Of a stretch of DNA of 64,000 nt, positions 1 to 6,963 are shown piece after piece. The DNA is taken from assembly GCF_018474015.1 (NCBI RefSeq), contig NZ_JAHCSG010000001.1, positions 434,001 to 498,000 on the forward strand, in the 5' to 3' direction. Position numbers and translations under genes: made by a program. Source of the stretch: Williamsia sp. CHRR-6 (GTDB lineage Bacteria > Actinomycetota > Actinomycetes > Mycobacteriales > Mycobacteriaceae). The notes beneath the pieces were generated by a model that saw only the letters and a program-made list of their open reading frames with translations, was not told where the DNA came from and made no database searches. Positions within the stretch are counted from its first letter, which is position 1. Each line of letters opens with the position of its first letter.

Positions 1-45
1 CTAGGTGATCTAACCAGTGCCGTGCGCACGCTGTGGGGTGACACC

Positions 46-363
46 ATGGCCCCCATGGCGACATCACTGTTGACGGCCGAGGAGATCGAGCGGGCGCGCG
101 CGGCGGCACCCACCTGGACCTGGCATCAGACTGCGGCCGAGCGGTCGTTTCAGGCGGTGAGTTTTCTCGACGGCGTCGACTTCGTCCGGCGGGTCGCCGA
201 GGTCGCCGAGGCCGCCGATCACCATCCCGACATCGACATCCGCTGGCGAACAGTGCGCCTGGAAGTCAGCACGCACTCGGCCGGCGGACTGACGGCGCTC
301 GACACGAGCCTGATTGCCGCCATCGAGCGCATCGTCGATGAACTGGACGGAAAGATCCGCTGA
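46..363 (+). CDS. Pterin-4a-carbinolamine dehydratase (PCD/DCoH family)
   Basis: About 105 residues, the usual size for this single-domain family. The enzyme dehydrates 4a-hydroxytetrahydropterin, recycling the cofactor of aromatic amino acid hydroxylases; many bacterial copies have an uncertain physiological role. The diagnostic core EAADHHPDIDI, followed by a tryptophan (RWRTV) and a later His (STHSAGG), matches the PCD signature of paired His-His-Pro plus a distal His. The ATG at 46 is chosen because GGGGTG lies 5 bases upstream; a second ATG at 55 is possible. It is probably cytoplasmic and monocistronic, and no operon partner is visible inside the window. Confidence 0.9.
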   Translation: MAPMATSLLTAEEIERARAAAPTWTWHQTAAERSFQAVSFLDGVDFVRRVAEVAEAADHHPDIDIRWRTVRLEVSTHSAGGLTALDTSLIAAIERIVDELDGKIR

Positions 364-658
364 CATGCGGTGACGAAGCGATGTTGACCGCATAACGATG
401 TGATCACCAGTCACTTCCGTCACTCTGGTTTCACGCTATGGTCCCTGGGCGGTGCCGGTGCAGCCATCACCACCTACACTGACCCGCGACGCGAATCGAG
501 AAACGTGCGGCGTCTGCCCTCCTCGGCGCCACGCATCGACCGCACTCGACGTCCGCGTCGGGGGAAGAACAACACGAGCAACACGGATCGGCCATCACGA
601 CCGAGGACCACGTCCTGCGGGGCTCGGGGCACTATCCGAACAACGATGGGATGTGATT
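364..658. other. Intergenic region, no gene recognised
   Basis: This 295-base stretch separates the dehydratase from the first secreted protein. Reading frames cross it but lack a recognisable protein or a ribosome site; it probably holds the promoter of the secreted protein gene. No clear hairpin or repeat was seen. Confidence 0.5.
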
Positions 659-1483
659 GTGCGTTTCACTGACGCGCGCACGGGGTCGACGACCCGCCGC
701 CTGATCTGCGCAGCCGCACTGACGGTGCTGGCCATGACCGGCGCGCCGACCGTGGCCCACGCGGCTCCGGCACCGGCGCCGCCCGCAGTCCCCAAGGTCG
801 ACCTCACGACGGTCAACTCCGTCGGGTCGCTGGTGCCGGCCCTGCTGGGGTCGCTGGCCACCAAGGGTCCCGACGGCAAGGTCAACACCGACCTGATCAG
901 GGAAGCCACCGCGATGTCGACTGCCCCCGGCATGCCGCCGCAACTGGGCGCAGTGTGGACGCAGATTGCCCGCTTCCTCGAGGGAACCGCCACCCCCACG
1001 CAGGTCGCCAAGGTCGCCGACACCAACAACAAGAGCGCCGACCCGACCATCCCGACCGGTCCCAACGCTCCCAAGATCCAGCAGTTCCTCTACCCGACCA
1101 TCGGACTGGGCTGCATCCCCGGCGGCGGCTCGGTGGGCAAAGCCCTGGTCACCGCAGGTCCGCAAGAGGCGCCCGCGCCAGGACCGAAGCGCGGCCAGGC
1201 CGGCTTCGTCTACACCTCGCTCGGTACCGGCCCGGCGGTGAACAACCTACGTGCACCGCTGACCGCGATCTGGATCAACATCGACACCGGGCGCTCGGGA
1301 CAGCTCTCCCTCAAGCGCAACGAGCGGATCAATGCGACCAACGGACCGGGCACCTTCACCGGCATCGCCACCACCGGCCGGGGCCGCGTCCTCGCCGCGA
1401 TCTACGGCACCGTCACCACCACCATCAAGAAGGCGCCGGTCGCCTGCACCATCTTCCCCACGGTGGGCCTGGCGTTCATCTGA
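659..1483 (+). CDS. Secreted protein of unknown function, paralogue 1
   Basis: A signal peptide is clear: a basic start with a TTRR stretch, a hydrophobic core (LICAAALTVLAMTGA) and a likely signal-peptidase site after AHA. The mature part has one Cys in GLGCIPGG and one near the C-terminus in VACTIFPTVG, probably forming a disulfide. The middle holds IWINIDTGRSG, which matches AWFNISTGKGG in the next gene, and both proteins end with a C-x5-10-P-x-VG pattern, so the two are tandem paralogues. I chose the GTG at 659 because GGG lies 8 bases upstream; GTG 653 is also possible. The function is unknown. Related exported proteins occur in Gordonia and Rhodococcus, to my recollection. A hairpin terminator follows. 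Confidence 0.75.
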   Translation: MRFTDARTGSTTRRLICAAALTVLAMTGAPTVAHAAPAPAPPAVPKVDLTTVNSVGSLVPALLGSLATKGPDGKVNTDLIREATAMSTAPGMPPQLGAVWTQIARFLEGTATPTQVAKVADTNNKSADPTIPTGPNAPKIQQFLYPTIGLGCIPGGGSVGKALVTAGPQEAPAPGPKRGQAGFVYTSLGTGPAVNNLRAPLTAIWINIDTGRSGQLSLKRNERINATNGPGTFTGIATTGRGRVLAAIYGTVTTTIKKAPVACTIFPTVGLAFI

Positions 1484-1498
1484 TCGACCCGCACTCCC

Positions 1499-1538
1499 AC
1501 GAACAGCCGTCCCGACCGGGGCGGCTGTTCGTAGTTTT
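1499..1538 (+). terminator. Rho-independent-like terminator after secreted paralogue 1
   Basis: A GC-rich inverted repeat (arm ACGAACAGCCG at 1499 with its complement ending near 1532) is followed by a short T run (GTTTTC). It begins 15 bases after the stop codon. Confidence 0.7.
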
Positions 1539-1721
1539 CCGGGCAAACCCACTGTGCCCCTTGATGATCGACACCGTCACCGACGAACGCCCGAATCATC
1601 CACCCCGGTGACGTCTCAGTTCGGTCACACGACTTGTTCCTGCGCATCAGGTCATGCAACTCTCACATGAGTCACATGCGTCTCATCTGTCACAGCAGGT
1701 GGCGCCACCCGAGGAGAACCC

Positions 1722-2498
1722 ATGTCCAGGACCGTCCACCCGACACCGGCCCACCATCGCGTGCGCGCATCGGTCACCGTCGCCGCCGTCTGCGCCGCGC
1801 TCGCACTCGGGATCGCCACCCCGGCCACCGCCGCGCCCACCACCACCCAACCCTCGCCGCCGGCGTCCGCCGCACAGTCGGCGCTGAGCCTGGCGACACC
1901 GTCGGCCGCATCGGGCCCCGATGTCTTCGCCCTGATCAGCCAGGCCAACGCGGCCCTGCGGGCCTTGGGCATCCAGTCCTTCCTCAACCCATCGGTGTCG
2001 TTCAACTGCGTCACCCCTACCGCAAGCAACCCGCTGGGACTCGCCGGTGCGGTAGGCGGAGCCGTCGCCGGACCGTGGTCGGCTCCCGGCCTGGCCCTGC
2101 CCACCATCCCGCTGCTCAACATCGACCCCAACGTGGTCAAGGACGGGCAGACTCTCTACGGGTTCGTGCCGGCCGGGATCACCCCGACCGGCGGTGCCAC
2201 CACAGGGATGCAGGTCGCGTGGTTCAACATCTCCACCGGCAAGGGTGGGTTCGCGGCGATGAGATCGGCGGGCGCCACACTCGTCGACACCTGGCTGGCG
2301 GCCGTCCCGGCCGGTCCCCTGAAGGATCTCGCCGCCACCGCCCTGGGCAACCTCGTCACCACCCTGATCCCGCCGGGCACCCGCCTGGCCCCGGTGGACA
2401 CCGGCAAGGGCACCGTTCTGTCTGCGGTGTTCGGCACCGTGGCCAATGGGTCCCGAAGCTGCTTCTTCCTCCCGATGGTCGGCATCACCAGCGTCTGA
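1722..2498 (+). CDS. Secreted protein of unknown function, paralogue 2
   Basis: 258 residues with a signal peptide: VRASVTVAAVCAALALGIA core, likely cleavage after ATAA. The mature protein has Cys in VSFNCVTPT and in SRSCFFLPMVG, placed like those of the upstream paralogue, and shares the WFNISTGKGG segment with it. A ribosome site GGAGAA sits about 6 bases before the ATG. The central stretch is rich in Pro, Gly and Ala with short hydrophobic runs, but there is no transmembrane anchor after the signal peptide, so it is likely released or wall-associated. The 240 bases upstream hold the terminator of paralogue 1 and then an AT-richer stretch with several CACAT/GTCAC words, so it probably has its own promoter. 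The function is unknown. Confidence 0.8.
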   Translation: MSRTVHPTPAHHRVRASVTVAAVCAALALGIATPATAAPTTTQPSPPASAAQSALSLATPSAASGPDVFALISQANAALRALGIQSFLNPSVSFNCVTPTASNPLGLAGAVGGAVAGPWSAPGLALPTIPLLNIDPNVVKDGQTLYGFVPAGITPTGGATTGMQVAWFNISTGKGGFAAMRSAGATLVDTWLAAVPAGPLKDLAATALGNLVTTLIPPGTRLAPVDTGKGTVLSAVFGTVANGSRSCFFLPMVGITSV

Positions 2499-2542
2499 CT
2501 CGATCTCCCGGCGGCGCAGGCCTGAACAGTAGAATCGGGACC

Positions 2543-2647
2543 ATGGTCACGCTCCAGATCGCCCAGGACCCCGCCGCAGACGCTCTGCTGTCGCGCGATT
2601 CGTTTGCCCTGTTGGCCGGCATGTTGCTGGATCAGCGGTGTAGTTAG
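2543..2647 (+). pseudogene. HhH-GPD base-excision DNA repair protein, 5' fragment
   Basis: The frame opens with MVTLQIAQDPAADALLS and runs through FALLAGMLLDQ, the conserved N-terminus of the short actinobacterial HhH-GPD-type base-excision repair proteins, where this motif normally continues QxPME. Here the frame leaves the family after codon 32 and stops at TAG a few codons later. GGGA precedes the ATG. The missing C-terminal part reappears at 4090-4401 in the same orientation, so the gene is split by inserted DNA and is almost certainly inactive. About 50 residues of the middle of the family are absent from both sides, meaning the insertion was accompanied by a deletion. Confidence 0.85.
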
Positions 2648-2903
2648 CCGTGAGAGCAACCGTAGGAGCACGAGTATCTGTCCTGACCGGACGCCAGAAG
2701 GTCTCACACCAGGCACCGGCAGGAGTGCCGAACGTGGGCTGAGAGCCACGGACACGACGTAGTAGGCGCCTTCGAGGACCCGGGTGTGTGTCAGCGACTG
2801 TAGGGCCCGCTAAGTGGCCGTCTCTGGGCCGGTGGCTCACCTAAGCATCAGGCTGTCACTGTCTCGTACGATTAATGATCGGTGGATGCACAGCCACCTG
2901 TTC

Positions 2904-3482
2904 TCATCCAATACTTGGATTAACATCGACGGGATCGACACGGCAGAATCTACAGCAAACAAACCAAACCTCCTGAGGGATATTTCCAGGCTCAACCGGA
3001 GGGAACCGCCATATCATGCGGCCAGCCTCGGTCAAGTTGGTGTACTCGTTGACTCGGATAAGCAGATCGGCGTCCGATTCGACCCGCGGCCGATAGGCCC
3101 ATCCACCGTGCTTGCCGAAGCCTTTAGCGGGCGGGATGTTCGGGTCGAACTCGATCACCAGGTGCTTATCGCGAAGCATCTGGTAGAACGAACGCAAGCG
3201 AGAGAGTTTGTTCTCGCTCATACCTATTCCATCGGTAGCGACGTACTCCCCATGGTCGCGTAGCCGTTTGAACTGCGTGCATTGGCCCTGCTCGGTCGAG
3301 ACGACGAACGGAAAGTGCTGGTTCACCATCTCTCGCGGGCTCAACTTCCCCCCGTAGTGGCGCTTGATCCACGAGATGTACTGCCGCGTCACGCCGTAAT
3401 GCCTAGCGATGTCGGACTGAGACCAGCCTTGTTCTTTCAACGACTCGACATCTGACAAAGACATGATCGGTTTGGCAGGCAA
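2904..3482 (-). CDS. Phage-type immunity repressor, resembling actinophage cluster A repressors
   Basis: 192 residues. The N-terminus has a helix-turn-helix of the Hin/Mu type, roughly residues 9-35 (SLKEQGWSQSDIARHYGVTR then QYISWIKR). The rest (REMVNQHFP, KRLRDHGEY, GMSENKLSRL, EFDPNIPPAKG, GGWAYRPR, DLLIRVNEYTNLTEAGR) resembles what I recall of the L5/Bxb1 (cluster A) immunity repressors that shut down lytic promoters and bind many short stoperator sites. The TTG at 3482 is chosen because GAAGGAG lies 5 bases upstream; an ATG follows 6 codons later. The gene is intact although no other phage gene remains, so it may still confer superinfection immunity. The family assignment is from memory and needs a search. 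Confidence 0.7.
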   Translation of the reverse strand: MPAKPIMSLSDVESLKEQGWSQSDIARHYGVTRQYISWIKRHYGGKLSPREMVNQHFPFVVSTEQGQCTQFKRLRDHGEYVATDGIGMSENKLSRLRSFYQMLRDKHLVIEFDPNIPPAKGFGKHGGWAYRPRVESDADLLIRVNEYTNLTEAGRMIWRFPPVEPGNIPQEVWFVCCRFCRVDPVDVNPSIG

Positions 3483-4015
3483 TGCAACTCCTTCGTTGTT
3501 AGTTGGCGTGGTGAATCAATCCCTACACTAGACACGTCTCGAACGTCAACCCTTGTATAGCAAGTAGTCGTTAGACAACACCATACAAATGGCCAGAGCG
3601 AACACAAAATATGGTGCATCGTCGACAAACCCTAGGGTGTTTGAACCACACCCATCGCTAACTTAGCGAAACCTTCTTCCTGTGCATCTCAAGAATTTGT
3701 TGCCCGAGCTGGCAATAGCGGGTAAGTCGCGTATTTTAAACCGGCCGAACCTGCTTGCGGTGCAGTGTCAAACGACACTAATCCTGCTTGGTTAGTCATG
3801 CCATGTCAAGCCTCCTTTACACTTTACCGATCAGTCCCACAACTCGCCGTTAAGCCAAAGCTGGGGGAAGTCTCCGATGAGTCGCCCTCGTCTCGCTCCA
3901 GCACAACTCGGCCTGAGTCAATACCCACAAATACGGTAATGAATGTCTTGCGGGCGCGGACCACGTCGGGGTGTGAGCGGACCTGCCAGAACGCCCACAC
4001 CCCAGGTCCGTGATT
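3483..4015. promoter_or_regulatory. AT-rich upstream region of the repressor, no further gene
   Basis: This stretch upstream of the repressor is much richer in A+T than the chromosome. On the minus strand it contains TTGACG followed after 16 bases by TGTAGG, a possible promoter, and the near-palindrome CTTGCTATACAAG around 3551-3565. Other short dyads include AACCCTAGGGT near 3630 and CGCTAACTTAGCG near 3655. No protein on either strand is convincing here. Confidence 0.4.
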
Positions 4016-4089
4016 AGACGAACAAGTCCTGGTTGATCCACTGGAACCGGCCACGGCCCGGGATCTCCAAGAACGTCGTCTTGATTGGT

Positions 4090-4401
4090 ATGCAGGCGTT
4101 GGCCTCGGTGATCGTCGAGAAGTACGACGGCGAGACCGCCCGGATCTGGACCGAGGCGACCACCGGTGCCGACCTGGTGGCGCGACTGCAGGAGCTACCC
4201 GGCTTCGGTGCACAAAAGGCCAAGATCTTCACCGCCCTGCTGGCCAAGCAACTCGGCGTGACACCACGCGGCTGGACCACTGCGGTCGGCGACTACGGCA
4301 AGAAGGGCTATCGATCGGTAGCCGATGTCGTCGACGCCGATTCGCTGGTCAAGGTTCGGGCCTTCAAGAAGGAGCAGAAAGCGAAAGCCGCAGCCGGATA
4401 A
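4090..4401 (+). pseudogene. HhH-GPD base-excision DNA repair protein, 3' fragment
   Basis: From codon MQALASVIVEKYDG onward the frame matches the C-terminal two thirds of the actinobacterial HhH-GPD repair protein: LQELPGFGAQKAKIF is the helix-hairpin-helix, GVTPRGW and SVADVVDADSL follow, and the protein ends in a Lys-rich tail (KEQKAKAAAG). An ATG at 4033 opens the same frame, but its first 19 codons belong to the insert. The N-terminal part lies at 2543. The fragment lacks the N-terminal fold and is unlikely to act alone. Confidence 0.85.
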
Positions 4402-4486
4402 CCGGTTCACGCGAGGTGCTCGGCCAGACACGGTTTGCGCCACCGATGCGGCTTGGGTCACACCGCGATGACATACGCTGTCACCC

Positions 4487-5341
4487 ATGGATGTAAAGCT
4501 CGCCTATGAGGTGCCCTTCAAGGTCGGCTTCGCCGTCACCGGGGTGGCGCTCGCAGCCGTCGAATCCAGCGTGACCATCGCCCGCCTCACCTTCGAGAAC
4601 GTCGCACACGAGGTGAATGCGCTGATCGGCGTCGAAGACGACAACTTCTCGGCCCGCACCCCGCTGCAACTGATCGGTCAGATCGCCGAGCTGCTGGGTC
4701 CCGATCGCCCCATCGGCCGCATCCTCGCCGCCGGCGGGCCACTGGATCGACTGTTGCAGCCAGGCGGTGTGGTGGACCGGCTCACCGAGAAAGACGGTTC
4801 GCTGGAGAAGCTCACCCAGCGGGGTGGGCTGCTGGATCAGATGGCCGATGACCACGGCATCCTGCAACGGCTGGTGGCCAAGGACGGCCCGCTGGATCGG
4901 TTGAGCCGCGAGGGCGGGGTGATCGATCAATTCACCGAGAACGAAGGCATCCTGGAACGGCTGACCAGCAAGGGCGGCATCGTCGACAAGCTGACCGCCG
5001 AAGAGGGTCTCCTGAAGAAGATGACCGATCAGGGTGGCATCATCGACCGACTGGTCGACGACGGCGGGCTACTCGACCAGCTCGTGGGCGAGAACGGCGC
5101 GGTGGAACGGGCGATCGCGCACGGCGGTCCGATCGACCGGATCACCGAGCTGACCGAGGTGATCACCATGCTGGCGCCCAGCATCATCGCCATCCAGGAA
5201 ACGGTTCACGAGCTGCGCGACGCGGTCGACATCCTCAACAATGCCGTGACACCGCTGAGCGATCTGGCCGGCCGGCTGCCCAAACGCCTCAGCCGGGGCC
5301 GTCCGTCCACTCCCGAGCTCAACGGCTTAGCCCAACACTGA
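4487..5341 (+). CDS. Repeat protein of unknown function (10-11-residue GG-x2-D-x-L repeats)
   Basis: 284 residues. Residues 1-60 form a mostly hydrophobic or amphipathic start (LAYEVPFKVGFAVTGVALAA). From about residue 83 to 215 there are about 14 tandem units of 10-11 residues of the type GGhhDpLpppp, for example GGPLDRLLQP, GGVVDRLTEKD, GGLLDQMADDH, GGIIDRLVDD. After that a helix rich in Ile, Leu and Val (EVITMLAPSIIAIQETVHEL) and a basic tail (PKRLSRGRPS) follow. No signal peptide or enzymatic motif is visible. The pattern suggests an elongated amphipathic surface that could bind lipid, membrane or another protein; this is inference. The ATG is preceded by a modest ribosome site. It appears to be transcribed alone. 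Confidence 0.75.
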   Translation: MDVKLAYEVPFKVGFAVTGVALAAVESSVTIARLTFENVAHEVNALIGVEDDNFSARTPLQLIGQIAELLGPDRPIGRILAAGGPLDRLLQPGGVVDRLTEKDGSLEKLTQRGGLLDQMADDHGILQRLVAKDGPLDRLSREGGVIDQFTENEGILERLTSKGGIVDKLTAEEGLLKKMTDQGGIIDRLVDDGGLLDQLVGENGAVERAIAHGGPIDRITELTEVITMLAPSIIAIQETVHELRDAVDILNNAVTPLSDLAGRLPKRLSRGRPSTPELNGLAQH

Positions 5342-5380
5342 GCTCACCGCGCCGCGCGTGGCGGCCGTCGGCCGTCCGGC

Positions 5381-5482
5381 TCAGGTGTCGTTGGAGGTGC
5401 AGCTGCAGGTGGGGCCGCAGTTGCAATCAGTACAGGTGCAGTTCGGGTTTGCGCAGGCCGTAGCCGATTCATTGTCACTCAT
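5381..5482 (-). CDS. 33-residue Cys-rich metallothionein-like peptide
   Basis: The frame from the ATG at 5482 encodes 33 residues with seven Cys packed into 19 positions (core CANPNCTCTDCNCGPTCSC), typical of metallothionein metal-thiolate clusters. The acidic start MSDNES and the lack of hydrophobic residues fit a soluble cytosolic metal buffer, for Cu(I) or Zn(II) by analogy with mycobacterial MymT and other small actinobacterial metallothioneins. It is too short to be called with certainty, but the Cys spacing is hard to explain by chance, and no competing gene covers it. The longer upstream frame is not supported. Confidence 0.65.
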   Translation of the reverse strand: MSDNESATACANPNCTCTDCNCGPTCSCTSNDT

Positions 5483-5549
5483 GCATACAAGTGTGCCAGA
5501 TGGCCCCAGCGCTCGACCATGGTCCGACAGTGCCCCCGGTGCGTTGCTG

Positions 5550-6914
5550 TCATCGGCGTTCGGCGGCTGCGGCGAGCAGAGCTCGATAATGTGCGACGTC
5601 GACGACATCGGGGCTGGCACACACCGACAACGCGACCGTGTTGCCGATCCCATGCACCCCGTGGGTCAGCGACTGCATGGGTGACAGGGCGGGGAATCCG
5701 GCCGTGAGCTGCACCCGGCCCTCGCCCAGTCGCAGATCGGCCGCGCCCCGATCGACGCTGGAGACCACGGTGTTGCCGGTGACGGTCTCGGGTCGCACCG
5801 AAGCGTCGAAACTTCGCACTCCGTGGCGGACCAGCACGGCCGGTAGCGCCCGCAGCACCGCCGCCTCGGCCACCACCGCAGGGTGTGTCCCGCGCCGGCG
5901 TGCCGCGTCGAGATCGGCGCGGATCCGGGCGGCTCGACGATCACGGTCTGGTTCGTCGACCGCCAGATCCACCCCGACCATTCGAAAACTGTTGCCCACG
6001 TTGCCCTGAGAGCGCGGCGGCAGCGCCATCGCCACCTCGGCCCGCAGGCCCGAGTCCACCTCGAGGTAGCTCGACAGGGCCTCCCCCACGATGACCAGGG
6101 CGCCCACGGTGACCGACCCACCGATTCGCCGCAGCCGTGCCGCGGCCACCGGCACCACCGCCAGTCGGCGACGGTCACCAGGGTGCACGTTCACCACACA
6201 GGGCGTGGCGCCGCTGTCGGCGGCCGACATCCGCCCGGCGGCGATGTCGGCCTCGCGCCTGCGGTGGGCACGATGGGCGCGTGGCGCACGCGCCAGCACC
6301 GATCCCAGCGCCACCGGCGTCCGGAGCACACCCGTCAGCGCCGCAACCACAGCCAGGCCTGGGAGTCGTTCGAGGACAGGCGTGGACACCGAGCGCCCGG
6401 TCCCCAAACCTGTTGTGCCCGAACCTGCTGTGCCCGATGCTGTTGTGCCCGAACATGTTGTGGTGGAGAACAGCTCCCGCGCAATCGCAGACGCGCCGGT
6501 TCCGTCGGCCAGCGCATGGGCCATCTGCACGACCACCACCGTCGACTGCTGACCGCGCGATCCGGGCACATCACCCACCGGGGTGAACACGTGCAGTCGC
6601 CACACCTGGCGACGGGTGTCGAGCTGATCGCCCATGGCCTGTGCGAGCAGACTCAGGCAGTGCGACCAATCATCGGCCGTGTGCACTCGAACCTGCTCGG
6701 CCTCCGGCTGTGCCCGAACCCAGTACGGATAGTCCAACGATCCGGGCACCTCGAGAACCCGCAGCCGCAGTTCGGCGAGCCCGGCCGCACGCTGGGCCAG
6801 GGTTGATGCCACCTCTGCCGGCGAGAGGTCAACGCCGACAAAGGAGTACAGCAGGAATTGGTCATTGGGGATGACCGCCGACATCCAGTGGGTGGTGACG
6901 TCGGTCGACGACAT
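5550..6914 (-). CDS. WS/DGAT-like acyltransferase (wax ester synthase family)
   Basis: About 454 residues from the ATG at 6914 (MSSTDVTTHWMSAV), which aligns with the usual MSPxDAxFL start of the family. Family members esterify acyl-CoA to diacylglycerol or long-chain alcohols and are abundant in lipid-storing actinobacteria. The active-site HHxxxDG appears as AHALADG: the first His is Ala while the second His and the Asp-Gly remain. The C-terminal half has the expected MALPPRSQGNVGNSFRMV (Gly-Asn) region and the GNTVVSSV segment. Around residues 165-185 a Gly/Ser/Thr linker is encoded by four 15-bp repeats. The His loss and the linker make activity uncertain. A longer frame opens at 7031 but overlaps the neighbouring gene. 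Confidence 0.75.
   Translation of the reverse strand: MSSTDVTTHWMSAVIPNDQFLLYSFVGVDLSPAEVASTLAQRAAGLAELRLRVLEVPGSLDYPYWVRAQPEAEQVRVHTADDWSHCLSLLAQAMGDQLDTRRQVWRLHVFTPVGDVPGSRGQQSTVVVVQMAHALADGTGASAIARELFSTTTCSGTTASGTAGSGTTGLGTGRSVSTPVLERLPGLAVVAALTGVLRTPVALGSVLARAPRAHRAHRRREADIAAGRMSAADSGATPCVVNVHPGDRRRLAVVPVAAARLRRIGGSVTVGALVIVGEALSSYLEVDSGLRAEVAMALPPRSQGNVGNSFRMVGVDLAVDEPDRDRRAARIRADLDAARRRGTHPAVVAEAAVLRALPAVLVRHGVRSFDASVRPETVTGNTVVSSVDRGAADLRLGEGRVQLTAGFPALSPMQSLTHGVHGIGNTVALSVCASPDVVDVAHYRALLAAAAERR
6409..6468. repeat. Four tandem 15-bp units inside the WS/DGAT-like gene
   Basis: Units start at 6409, 6424, 6439 and 6454 and follow the pattern SCTGYTGTGCCCGAW, with the last copy diverged. 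They encode a five-residue Gly/Ser/Thr repeat on the minus strand. The unit length keeps the frame whatever the copy number. Confidence 0.85.
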
Positions 6915-6963
6915 TCGCTGCACGTCGACCGACGCTAACAGGTGCGAGGAACCTCTCGACGGG

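Larger units (their letters stand above)
2639..4089. mobile_element. Inserted phage-derived segment interrupting the HhH-GPD gene
   Basis: About 1.45 kb of foreign-looking DNA lies between the two halves of the repair gene. Its centre (about 3480-3960) is clearly poorer in G+C than the flanks, with runs such as TATTTTAAA. Its only convincing gene is a minus-strand phage-type repressor. The left 260 bases (2640-2900) are GC-rich, contain many short inverted repeats and have no recognised gene. The right end (3811-4089) has short open frames that I could not identify. I found no integrase, no transposase, no convincing terminal inverted repeat and no obvious target duplication, so the exact ends are approximate. 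It could be a decayed prophage that has kept only its immunity gene. Confidence 0.7.

Noticed and set aside
2547-2840. 97-residue minus-strand frame across the left junction
   Set aside because: Arg/Thr-rich, spans host and insert DNA, with no conserved features.
3765-4013. 82-residue plus-strand frame in the insert
   Set aside because: No ribosome site, no recognisable domain; other frames across the same stretch are equally open.
2640-4089. Group II intron or IS200/IS605-type element as the nature of the insert
   Set aside because: No reverse transcriptase, TnpA or TnpB is encoded and the ends lack the diagnostic motifs that I could check by eye.
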